From: a virus
Reading direction: 5' to 3' (one strand)
DNA length: 39,678 nt
Virus record (IMG/VR): IMGVR_UViG_3300020467_000014
Span: 1 to 39,678 of that record
A program made the translations under genes and the position numbers. This document shows positions 17,601 to 25,176 of the stretch, in pieces (within the stretch, counting starts at the first letter, position 1; every line of letters starts with the position of its first letter). A model generated the notes under the pieces. The model was not told the origin of the DNA. It made no database searches and saw only the letters and a program-made list of their open reading frames with translations.

Positions 17601-20330
17601 AATCTAAGACCAGTGGCAGATGTTGATAATATTGTTGATGATCCTGAAGCAGCAGTATCACATGCACTAAGAGAGAAGATAGGACAGGTAGTAACGAATG
17701 ATCCTAAGAATAGTATAACAAAAGAATTAGTACATGATTTCATCGAGGGTGCAAATCTTGGTATTGGTATCACAGGTGGATCTCACTCTGCTGGTGACAC
17801 AACCATTGATACTAAAACAGATCATGGTTTCAATGCCATTACAAGTTTTAGTGCTTTATCTGGTGGTATAGGATATGGTACAAGTAGTGGAAGTGCTGAG
17901 TTCTACTATAACATTCCACTGACAGGAGGGACAGGATTCAATGCTACAGTTGACGTAACTGTAGGTGCTAGTGGTACTATAACCAGTGCAGAAATCAATA
18001 ACTATGGTTCAGGATATGAAGTAGGTGATATTTGTATTATAAAGGGAGTTCCCTTTAGACCATCAGGTTCAACAACTGATTGTACTGTAACGATTGGCAG
18101 CATCAATAACGCACAGGGTGATGCTATTCAGGTGGTTGGTGTTGGTAGTAATACTTACAATGGTACTCATCGTATCATAAACATTGAAAACTCTAAGAAG
18201 GTTGCATACAATACTGTCGCAACTGACTCTTTCTCGGCTGATGGTGGTTTTGTTTATCATATTGGTGTAACTACTGCAGTCAATAACATTCAACATGATA
18301 GATTGAGTGGTATCGCTACTGTTACACTGAACTCTGACATTGGTTTGAGAAGAGGTGATGAGATAGTTATATCAGGAGGTCCTACAACATACCAAGGAAC
18401 ATTTACTGTTACAGATAGAGTTGGGTATGGATCTTCACTGAAGGTCAACATTGGTAGGACAGCATCTCAACCCGCTTTCACAGGATCTGCGGTGGCTCAT
18501 GGTTCAGGTTTCAGTGCAACAGGTTTCAATCAAACCATGCCATTATACGGTGGTAAGACAACCACACTGAATAGTGCCCTCACATCTACCTCTACATCTT
18601 TGAATTTAGCAGACACATCTATGTTACGTAGAGGTGATTACCTGCAAATTGAAGATGAAATAGTAAGAATTACAAACAAGAATAAAACTAGCATACTTAG
18701 AGGTGCATTAGGAACTAATGCTACTACTCATGAGCAGAACGTAGCAGCACGTAAGATTAAGATTATACCAGTAGAAATAAGAAGAAACTCATTGATACGT
18801 GCGTCTGGACATACATTTGAATATGTTGGTTTTGGACCAGGTAATTATTCTACTGCAATGCCTCAGGTTCAAGATAGAGTTCTTGACAATAATGAGCAAA
18901 TATTAGCACAGTCAGAGCAAACCCGTGGTGGATTAGTGGTTTACACCGCTATGAATGACAAGGGTGAGTTCTTTATAGGACGTAAGAAGATTGATGCTCT
19001 TACAGGTGAAGAGGTATCAACCATAGATGAGTTTGATACTACATCAGTATCAGCACCAACTGCACAACTTCCGACTGTAGCATCATTTGACAACATTACC
19101 ATAAACCAAAACCTATACAGTAATGCAAACACTGACATAATTGATCTCAAATTAAGAGGTAATAGGACAGGTGGAATAGGTAAACAAGTATTTGTGGGTA
19201 TTCAGGAGACTGAACCACCCTCATCACAAACAGGTGATAATATATTATTTGCTACTACGGTCAATCGTGGTGGTTACATCGGTTGGGTTCAAACATCTGA
19301 TCAGGGATCACAGAAATGGCAACGTTTTGGTCCTGTATCGGTAGAGAATGGCACTGAGCACTATGCTTTTGACAGAGTAGCGATAGGTCAAACTATTGCT
19401 GACACTGGTGAGGCAATGACAGTCACTGGTGATGTAAGTGTTGGTAGTATAAAGGTTGATGATCTTACTCAAGGAAGAATTGTTACCATAGGAACAAGTG
19501 GTGAGTTACAAGATTCCTCGGCTCTTACTTTCGCTGGATCCACACTGACATCTCATACTCTCGTTGTTGACAATAACGCCACTGTGGGTGCTGATCTTAC
19601 TATATCAAGTAATCTTTCTGTTGTTGGTGTAGCAACAGCCGAGCATCTTCACTCAACAGACGATATTGTCGCTGGTGATAGTATCACCGCAAGCGGAGAC
19701 GTTACTGGATCTAATTTAATTGCAACTGCAAACGTCACAGCAACAAATAATGTAAATGCCACTGACGTTGTAGCATCAGGACAGGTACAAGCAGAGCACC
19801 TGAAATCTACAAATGATGCAGAGGTGGTTGGTGTGTGTACTGCTGCCAAGTTTGATGGTAATGGTATCATACCTATCGGTGGTATTATAATGTGGTCTGG
19901 AACAGACGGAGATGTACCATCAAACTGGGCTCTCTGTAATGGTAGTAACGGAACGCCTAACTTAATTGATAGATTTATTGTTGGTCGAGGTTCTGCATAT
20001 GCAGCAGATACCACAGGTGGTAGCACACATGCCATCATACCAGAGCACACTCACACTGCAACAGGTGGTAATCACGGTCATCCAGTTAGATACTCCACTC
20101 AAACCAGTGGAACTGTAACTGCCGATGCGTCAGGTGGTTTCATTCTAGATACTGGTCCAACTATTGACTACGCTGCAAATAATGCAGCACCTGGCAACAC
20201 AGCAGGTGACCAGATAGGTCAGAGTGGAAGTCTAGCAATGACTACCGCACAACCTGTAGGTGCAGCAAGCACAACAAATGCGAACCTACCTCCATATTAT
20301 GCTATCGCTTATATCATGCGTATCAGTTGA
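14658..20330 (+). CDS. Giant baseplate/short-fibre protein with C-terminal tail-collar domain (gp10/gp12-like)
   Basis: A 1890-residue protein. The N-terminus (SRTRPFKTIQRALIESARFS, then VSPGVHYIDNRPGF and GVILPRGTSIIGTDLRKTKI) reads as a pectate-lyase-type beta-helix entrance, a form seen in wedge proteins of T4-like cyanophages. A long beta-structured body contains GSGY repeats near residue 1115 and a LNLADTSMLRRGDYLQIEDE segment near 1315. Residues 1600-1640 carry a fibre module shared with the 991-residue fibre (GRIVTIGTSGELQDSSALTF). From residue about 1736 there is a phage tail collar domain (PIGGIIMWSGTDGDVPSNWA, then CNGSNGTPNLIDRF), followed by a His-rich EHTHTATGGNHGH segment resembling the metal site of T4 gp12, and NLPPYYAIAYIMRIS at the end. 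It probably joins baseplate and host-binding functions in one chain. Confidence 0.78.
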   Translation: MPLSRLENFLKNVQGNVIYVNPEELDATDDVSNTGNSRTRPFKTIQRALIESARFSYQLGKDNDKFDKTSIMVSPGVHYIDNRPGFQIDSSGNITDVNGTAASISELSIGTKFDIQDPDNVLYHFNSVHGGVILPRGTSIIGTDLRKTKIKPKYIPQPDNDAIDKSAIFRVTGGCFFFNFSLFDGDPADRVFRDYTNNVYAPNYSHHKLTCFEFADGNNTIAGKDNTDLDMYYAKLTLAYGTNSGRALPNYPANTDFQKTIDESRIVGAVSRLGDLEIQDIFSGANPSAATATTVVTVVTKTDHNLNVETPVIINGVDDSNYDGSHVVAQVLSATSFTYTVPVAPTSTATPSLTGLAPIVIVESDSVTSASPYIFNCSLRSVFGMCGMLADGSKATGFKSMVAAQFTGIGLQKDDNAFVKYNKTSGTWQDQATLGTSVTLHTDGLALYRPEYENFHIKVTREAVAQIVSCFAVGYAKQFVTESGGDISLTNSNSNFGHTALESDGFKPEAFIKDNKAYITSIVPPKKNFNKDEDVNWISIDVQATIGVSTDTQLYLTDFKVKDTVPVSTASGFTVGNKIGDKLFCSIQNIVYGADILMPGPLADTDTWASGKKEVFVGSNSGINSITGNIITLEDVHKFNTGEKIRFYSDTGSLPDNITSDVDYFAITSGLQTDQIKIATTFNNATAGSNLTGINNLGGKIRVVSTVSGKQPGEPGHPIQYDTTNGWYVNVGAANTLRSAIVTNQGTVSVNTNNTFIVRKPDTRKDLEKIYRVRFVVPDDSTNAAAPTNGFSIQESATFIDDTYYRNDNTDLTSVSNLRTQNTIIDATWDSSGNAGIITSQSPHRLSVGNVVEISRLRSENNTNGVDNSGFNGFFEVTAINAETSFSVGLNTNPGGISTITSNVPYTRHDQSVVGSGRTFAPFFTKRQFNKTYQVFNNEEVQEFKKDVQDGIYDLTVLGYIAQPNVSPFSTTQNYFPQNINNLRPVADVDNIVDDPEAAVSHALREKIGQVVTNDPKNSITKELVHDFIEGANLGIGITGGSHSAGDTTIDTKTDHGFNAITSFSALSGGIGYGTSSGSAEFYYNIPLTGGTGFNATVDVTVGASGTITSAEINNYGSGYEVGDICIIKGVPFRPSGSTTDCTVTIGSINNAQGDAIQVVGVGSNTYNGTHRIINIENSKKVAYNTVATDSFSADGGFVYHIGVTTAVNNIQHDRLSGIATVTLNSDIGLRRGDEIVISGGPTTYQGTFTVTDRVGYGSSLKVNIGRTASQPAFTGSAVAHGSGFSATGFNQTMPLYGGKTTTLNSALTSTSTSLNLADTSMLRRGDYLQIEDEIVRITNKNKTSILRGALGTNATTHEQNVAARKIKIIPVEIRRNSLIRASGHTFEYVGFGPGNYSTAMPQVQDRVLDNNEQILAQSEQTRGGLVVYTAMNDKGEFFIGRKKIDALTGEEVSTIDEFDTTSVSAPTAQLPTVASFDNITINQNLYSNANTDIIDLKLRGNRTGGIGKQVFVGIQETEPPSSQTGDNILFATTVNRGGYIGWVQTSDQGSQKWQRFGPVSVENGTEHYAFDRVAIGQTIADTGEAMTVTGDVSVGSIKVDDLTQGRIVTIGTSGELQDSSALTFAGSTLTSHTLVVDNNATVGADLTISSNLSVVGVATAEHLHSTDDIVAGDSITASGDVTGSNLIATANVTATNNVNATDVVASGQVQAEHLKSTNDAEVVGVCTAAKFDGNGIIPIGGIIMWSGTDGDVPSNWALCNGSNGTPNLIDRFIVGRGSAYAADTTGGSTHAIIPEHTHTATGGNHGHPVRYSTQTSGTVTADASGGFILDTGPTIDYAANNAAPGNTAGDQIGQSGSLAMTTAQPVGAASTTNANLPPYYAIAYIMRIS

Positions 20331-20336
20331 TAAATA
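20329..20336 (+). promoter_or_regulatory. Late promoter overlapping a stop codon
   Basis: GATAAATA, a one-base variant of the late promoter core, shares two bases with the TGA stop of the 1890-residue gene. A good ribosome binding site AAGGAG (20345-20350) and the ATG at 20362 follow. Confidence 0.6.
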
Positions 20337-20361
20337 CAAATACTAAGGAGAACACTGATAA

Positions 20362-22737
20362 ATGGCATCAGTAAATAAGAAATTTGCTGTCGAAAAAGGA
20401 CTGGAGGTCGGTGATGACGCTCTGATCGTTGATGCTGATAATAATAAGACAGGTATTGGTAAGACTGATGCCAAATATGGTCTTGATGTAGCAACAACTG
20501 CTAACTTTGATGGTATTGTTGCAGCAGGTCAGGTCGGCATAGGTAGCACACAACCAGCAAATGCTTTGGATGTGAGAGGTAATGCTTTATTTGGTGGTAC
20601 GATAAAGGATAATTCAGGTGGAGAAGGTACAGACGGACAGGTAATTATATCAACAGGAACAGGTGTAGAGTGGTCTACTCAAGCAGAAATCTATACACTT
20701 GCTTCTGATGCTGGTAATTCAATACAATTCAAGAAAGCATCAAACAGTAAATTTCAAGGTGCTGACAACTTTGTTTATGACCCCACAAATAAACGTGTAG
20801 GTATAGGTAGTACACTTCCTGAATATCTTCTCCAAGTAGCAAGAGCACCTGACGATACTGCTAATGGTTTAGTACAAATAGGTGGTACATTTCTTGACTC
20901 ATCAGGTACAGTTGGTATTGCTAAGAGTATTCTTGCTGCAAGCACTACTGGTGAATTAGTTTGGGTTGGTGCAGGTGCAAGTGTAAGAAATGTCATACAC
21001 GTCAATGAGATGGGTGATGATAGTTTTGATGGAGATACTGTAAAGACTGCGAAGAGAACAATCGGTGGTGCATGTGCAAGAGCAAGAACTGGTGACACAA
21101 TAAGAGTATCGGCTGGTTTATATACTGAATCAAATCCCGTCTTGATTCCTCGTAATGTTACCATAGATGGTGATGATCTAAGAAATACTCAGGTTATACC
21201 ATCAAACACTGGTGTTGACTTATTCCATGTTACTAACGGTACACTTATACAGAACTTATCATTTGTAGGTGCTGCAAACACAGGTGCTGTAATAGCATTT
21301 CCTCCAAATGGTGTAGTCAATAGACATAAGTGGTCATCAGGTTATGGAGCAACAAATGCTGTAAAGGTAGGACCTGCTTGGCACACTGGATCATCAATAA
21401 CTCCTACTGACATATTATACGATGCACTGACGGGTGTTACCACAATTACAAAAACATCACACGGTCTTACTGTGAGCAGCACAGTGGGCATAGTAACCAA
21501 TAGTATTGCATTTACGTGTGATCAAGACAATCATGCATCAGCAAAATCATATCCCAGAGCATCAGACCCAGTGGCAGGTATATTCACTGCAGTCACTGCA
21601 GTCACAGATGATACGTTTACCATAAATGTCGGAGATGCAGGGTCACATAAGAGAATAGCAGGTATTATAACACAGTCACCATACATTAGAAACTGTACTA
21701 ATTTTATACCAAACAGTCAAGGTTTGAAGGTAGACGGATCTCATGCTGATGGATTGAAGTCAATGAACGTTGATTCTTATACTCAGTATAATCAAGGTGG
21801 TATAGGTGTTACTATAAGTAACAATGGTTATGCACAGTTAGTTTCAATATTCACCATATGTGATACTTCAGCTGTCACTGCTGTGAGTGGTGGACAATGT
21901 GATGTCAATAACTCTAATGCTTCATTTGGAGACAAAGGTCTAATTGCATCAGGTGTTGGTACTGTAAATCAAACTGGTGCAGTAGCACAAATCGCTGCTG
22001 CAGAAGACAATCAAGTCGTTGTGTCTGGTTTGACTGATAGACCATTCACAGGTCAGGTGTTCTATCTTGGTGAATTATTCAACGAAGTAAACACTATCTC
22101 AGTTAGCAATGCAGGTTCAGGATATACCAGCACAAATCCTCCAGTGGTTACAATTGCAGATCCATCAGGACCTGGTGGTATTACTGCGGAGGGTGTTGCT
22201 GTTATAAGTGGTTTTGGTAGTGTAACTTCGGTCAACATAAATGCAACTGGATCACAGTACAGGGCGGCTCCAGCAATCACCATCGCTGCTCCTAGTTCAG
22301 GTGTCACTGCTGCTGCAAGTGCTACCATATCTCCATCTTATTTTACTATAAATAGTGCGACACCCGTAACAGCAGGTGTTTCTACAATAACCGTTGATCA
22401 GAAATTCCCAGCTGCTGTAGGTATTGGTTCGACTGTTCCGTTCGCCAAACAGTCATTGATTCTTGCTTCATCATATACTTTTGAACATGTAGGTTCAGGT
22501 ACAAATATCAATACAGCACGTCCTAGTAAGGGTGGCGTTGCGATACCTGCAAACCAAGCGATATCTGAGCAAGGTGGTAAGGTTGTCTATACATCTACGG
22601 ATGAGAGAGGTAACCTGAAAGTTGGTGACAACTTCACCATCAATCAACAAACAGGTGACATCACAGGAGATGCTTTCAAAAAGAGCATCCAAGCACAACT
22701 CACTCCACTCATCATAGCAATCGGAGGTAACTTATAA
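20362..22737 (+). CDS. Beta-helix wedge/fibre structural protein
   Basis: A 791-residue protein preceded by AAGGAG eleven bases upstream. The first 200 residues look like fibre shaft (VGIGSTQPANALDVRGNALF, VGIGSTLPEYLLQVAR). Residues 215-310 form a pectate-lyase-like parallel beta-helix (IHVNEMGDDSFDGDTVKTAK, GDTIRVSAGLYTESNPVLIP, RNVTIDGDDLRNTQVI). Residues 575-650 carry GSGY repeats (SVSNAGSGYTSTNPPVVTIA). The C-terminus (YTFEHVGSGTNINTARP, QGGKVVYTSTDERGNLKVGD, FTINQQTGDITGDAF) is a paralogue of residues about 1385-1460 of the preceding 1890-residue protein, so the two share domain history. Likely a baseplate-proximal structural protein. Exact T4 equivalence (gp10, gp11 or proximal fibre) cannot be fixed by eye. 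Confidence 0.7.
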   Translation: MASVNKKFAVEKGLEVGDDALIVDADNNKTGIGKTDAKYGLDVATTANFDGIVAAGQVGIGSTQPANALDVRGNALFGGTIKDNSGGEGTDGQVIISTGTGVEWSTQAEIYTLASDAGNSIQFKKASNSKFQGADNFVYDPTNKRVGIGSTLPEYLLQVARAPDDTANGLVQIGGTFLDSSGTVGIAKSILAASTTGELVWVGAGASVRNVIHVNEMGDDSFDGDTVKTAKRTIGGACARARTGDTIRVSAGLYTESNPVLIPRNVTIDGDDLRNTQVIPSNTGVDLFHVTNGTLIQNLSFVGAANTGAVIAFPPNGVVNRHKWSSGYGATNAVKVGPAWHTGSSITPTDILYDALTGVTTITKTSHGLTVSSTVGIVTNSIAFTCDQDNHASAKSYPRASDPVAGIFTAVTAVTDDTFTINVGDAGSHKRIAGIITQSPYIRNCTNFIPNSQGLKVDGSHADGLKSMNVDSYTQYNQGGIGVTISNNGYAQLVSIFTICDTSAVTAVSGGQCDVNNSNASFGDKGLIASGVGTVNQTGAVAQIAAAEDNQVVVSGLTDRPFTGQVFYLGELFNEVNTISVSNAGSGYTSTNPPVVTIADPSGPGGITAEGVAVISGFGSVTSVNINATGSQYRAAPAITIAAPSSGVTAAASATISPSYFTINSATPVTAGVSTITVDQKFPAAVGIGSTVPFAKQSLILASSYTFEHVGSGTNINTARPSKGGVAIPANQAISEQGGKVVYTSTDERGNLKVGDNFTINQQTGDITGDAFKKSIQAQLTPLIIAIGGNL

Positions 22738-22738
22738 A

Positions 22739-23077
22739 ATGGCTGCGATTCCATTAAATCGATTCAAAACTGTAACTCACACCCTTACTACAAGTAAGGT
22801 TGGTATATACACTTGCCCTGCAGGGGTTTCATCGCTAGTCATTTATGGCAACGTTGCAAATGTAGGAACAAGTTCATCTGTCACAGCGTTTAGTGTATAT
22901 CATAGTAGAGATTCAGTAGACACACCCATCGTAGAAAATGCTCGTATTCCACATCAGGATGCGATGTCATTCTTAGATGGAAGATTAGTATTAGAAGTAG
23001 GTGACGTACTTAAAATCAAGGGTGACTTCTTGAACACACAAAAATGCATAGTTAGTATACTGGAGAACGCTAAGTAA
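22739..23077 (+). CDS. Small beta-rich virion protein
   Basis: A 112-residue protein with a strong ribosome binding site GGAGG (22723-22727) inside the end of the upstream gene. The sequence alternates beta strands (VTHTLTTSKVGIYTCPAGVS, SLVIYGNVANVGTSSSVTAF) and ends in a strand pair (DGRLVLEVGDVLKIKGDFLN, CIVSILENAK), the pattern of a small beta-sandwich. Small proteins of this type are frequent among virion proteins of cyanophages next to fibre genes; no function is known to me. It shares one base with the next start (TAATG), indicating coupled translation with the fibre gene downstream. Confidence 0.62.
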   Translation: MAAIPLNRFKTVTHTLTTSKVGIYTCPAGVSSLVIYGNVANVGTSSSVTAFSVYHSRDSVDTPIVENARIPHQDAMSFLDGRLVLEVGDVLKIKGDFLNTQKCIVSILENAK

Positions 23078-24930
23078 TGGCAAGACTTCTTTCGGGTAGA
23101 GTTGGTGTAACCAGTTATGCTGGTTTATCAACTGAGAGGCAACAAACTAATGGGTTTCCTTCCTTTCACAGTCTGGAAGAAACAGAACCTAATTTAGGTT
23201 TACCATCTAATAACGATTTCGTATTACATGGTGATGTAAACGGAAGAAGATTCTGGGCACAAGGATCTGGTACAGCATCAGGTGCTGTTGATGGTATCAC
23301 AGTGCAAGAACAAGGTGTCACAGCAACTGGTTTTGCTGGATCTATTACTACATTAAACTTTAATGGTAATGGTGTAACTGTAACAGAATCAAAAACAACC
23401 ACAGGTCTTGGTAATACGATTGAGACAGGAATATCAACTATAACAATCAACAAGGCAAACCTGAATATTCAGGATGCTAGTGGTTTTACACCAGTTACAG
23501 GAGTTACAACAGTTAGAGTTGGATCTGGTCTGTCATTTGTAGAGATACCACAAGGGCAGTTCTCATCTGGTATTGTATCATTCTTCTCCAATGCCGACTC
23601 CAAAACAGATTTTCAGGACGATAGAGGCAACGATAGTTTTCAGGATTGTACAGTAATAAGAGTAGGTGCAGGTCTTACTATAACTCAACCTGCAGCAGGT
23701 ATAGCATCAATATCACCGACAGGTCATGTTGAGCACCTGAAGGTAACAGGTATTGCTTCAGCACCAATATTTGATGGTAACTTACAAGGTAATGTTACTG
23801 GTAACATGACTGGTAATGTAACAGGTGATCTAACAGGAGACTCTGCTGGAACACACACTGGAGCTGTCGTGGGTGACGTGACTGGTAACGTCACTGGTCA
23901 AATAAACTCAGGTCTTGCTACCATAACACAGCTACATGCAGCGACTATCAATACTACTGGTATAATAACTACGTCTGCTGGATTCAATGCACCTGCTGGA
24001 TCGTTCGGCTTCACGGGAGATCTTGTGTCTTCTGGTATAAGTACGGTTGCATTCTTTAGTGGAACTAATATCAAAATCAGTGGTATTGGTACTGCAGATG
24101 GTGGATTTGTTGCACCCCCAAGCAGCCAAGGATTCATTGGTAAGTTAGTTGGTGATCACACTGGTGATATAAACTCTACTGGTGTTAGTACCATAACCAC
24201 ACTGTCTGGTACTACTGCAACATTCACATCATTTGTGGGAGCACTGTCAGGATCAGCATCACTGGTTGACATGGCAGATGAAGGTGTCGATTCTACTTGT
24301 AGTATACTATTCTCACTCAACCCTACAGGATCACAGTCTGTAAAAACCAGTACAAGATTGACTTTTGATTCCAATGCAGGTATTTTGACTGCTACTGGAT
24401 TTGCAGGTGATGGTAGTAGACTCACAAATATACCAGCAGCAAATCTAACTGGAACGTTATCTAATCTGGATGGTTCTGCTCTTACAAATATAGTATCATC
24501 ATCTGTTGATGTTACTGCAACCAACACAACAAACGCAGATCATTATATATTATTTGCTGACAGTCCTACTGGGGTTGAAGCACTAAGAAGTGACACAGAT
24601 CTAAAATATAATCCAGGTACGAATACATTGACAGCATCAGCATTCAATGGTTCAAGCACAGGTCTCACAGGAGATCCAAATATCTCCGTCACTGAAGTTA
24701 CAGTCAAAGGTAACATACTACCAGATAATGATGCAGTAAGGGACTTAGGTTCTTCTACTAATAGATTTTCAAACGTATATACTGCTGATATGCACTTCAA
24801 TAATGAAGGTATCAATAATAGTATAGATGGGACATGGGGTCATTGGACTTTGCAAGAGGGTGATGAGAACATTTTCATGATAAATCAGAGAACTGGTAAG
24901 AAGTATAAGATTAATCTAACTGAAGTATAA
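23077..24930 (+). CDS. Tail fibre-like protein with GNVTG shaft repeats
   Basis: A 617-residue protein. The N-terminal 70 residues (SLEETEPNLGLPSNNDFVLH, then GDVNGRRFWAQG) look like an attachment domain. The shaft is beta-structured with alternating ISTIT words and a short-period run of GNVTG/GDLTG repeats around residues 236-275. Near residue 450 is FAGDGSRLTNIPAANLTGTL, a common phage fibre motif. It ends with ADMHFNNEGINNSIDG, WGHWTLQEGDENIFMI and RTGKKYKINLTEV; this terminal block recurs at the end of the next two ORFs, suggesting a trimerisation or capping element. The gene is coupled to the small virion protein upstream and ends inside a late promoter. Confidence 0.75.
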   Translation: MARLLSGRVGVTSYAGLSTERQQTNGFPSFHSLEETEPNLGLPSNNDFVLHGDVNGRRFWAQGSGTASGAVDGITVQEQGVTATGFAGSITTLNFNGNGVTVTESKTTTGLGNTIETGISTITINKANLNIQDASGFTPVTGVTTVRVGSGLSFVEIPQGQFSSGIVSFFSNADSKTDFQDDRGNDSFQDCTVIRVGAGLTITQPAAGIASISPTGHVEHLKVTGIASAPIFDGNLQGNVTGNMTGNVTGDLTGDSAGTHTGAVVGDVTGNVTGQINSGLATITQLHAATINTTGIITTSAGFNAPAGSFGFTGDLVSSGISTVAFFSGTNIKISGIGTADGGFVAPPSSQGFIGKLVGDHTGDINSTGVSTITTLSGTTATFTSFVGALSGSASLVDMADEGVDSTCSILFSLNPTGSQSVKTSTRLTFDSNAGILTATGFAGDGSRLTNIPAANLTGTLSNLDGSALTNIVSSSVDVTATNTTNADHYILFADSPTGVEALRSDTDLKYNPGTNTLTASAFNGSSTGLTGDPNISVTEVTVKGNILPDNDAVRDLGSSTNRFSNVYTADMHFNNEGINNSIDGTWGHWTLQEGDENIFMINQRTGKKYKINLTEV

Positions 24931-24964
24931 ATATTAAAGATTAGGATTTTAAAATACAGTTATG
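24876..24964 (+). repeat. Direct repeat copy 1 (fibre terminus, late promoter and leader)
   Basis: From CATGATAAAT (24876) to the ATG at 24962 this stretch recurs almost unchanged at 25087-25176. It holds the last 18 codons of the 617-residue fibre gene, the stop, the TATAAATA box and the untranslated leader of the next ORF. Confidence 0.85.
24926..24933 (+). promoter_or_regulatory. Late promoter embedded in a fibre stop codon
   Basis: A perfect TATAAATA includes the TAA stop (24928-24930) of the 617-residue fibre gene. It lies 28 bases upstream of the 59-residue ORF. Confidence 0.75.
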
Positions 24965-25141
24965 CCGAAAGTCACGTCAAAAGAAGAGAGGGCAACAAAA
25001 ATACTTGTGAAATTTATTTCCTCACAAGCTGACTTATATGATGATCTTGGTAACTGGTCATTCAAAGTGGAGGAGGATCATATTTACATGATAAATGAGA
25101 GAAAAAATAAGAAGTACCAGATCAATCTAACTGAAGTATAA
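24962..25141 (+). CDS. 59-residue fibre-terminus paralogue
   Basis: A short ORF, MPKVTSKEERATKILVKF at its start and IYMINERKNKKYQINLTEV at its end. Residues 30-59 (GNWSFKVEEDHIYMINERKN) repeat the terminal block of the 617-residue fibre (WTLQEGDENIFMINQRTGKK, then INLTEV) and less closely that of the 991-residue fibre. It has its own late promoter and the same leader as the next gene, so it is likely expressed. The first 28 residues are charged and differ from the fibres. It may be a free capping or chaperone peptide for fibre trimers, or what remains of a fibre gene that lost its shaft. The frame, promoter and conserved end all argue for a real gene. Confidence 0.68.
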   Translation: MPKVTSKEERATKILVKFISSQADLYDDLGNWSFKVEEDHIYMINERKNKKYQINLTEV

Positions 25142-25176
25142 ATATAAAAGATTAGGATTCTAAAATACAAGTTATG
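25087..25176 (+). repeat. Direct repeat copy 2
   Basis: This is the second copy of the unit at 24876-24964: the 3' end of the 59-residue ORF, its stop inside TATAAATA, and a leader reading GATTAGGATT-C/T-TAAAATACA before the next ATG. The leader differs from copy 1 by very few bases, indicating a fairly recent duplication or ongoing gene conversion. Confidence 0.85.
25137..25144 (+). promoter_or_regulatory. Late promoter for the 991-residue fibre
   Basis: A perfect TATAAATA contains the TAA stop (25139-25141) of the 59-residue ORF and lies 29 bases before the ATG at 25174. Confidence 0.75.
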
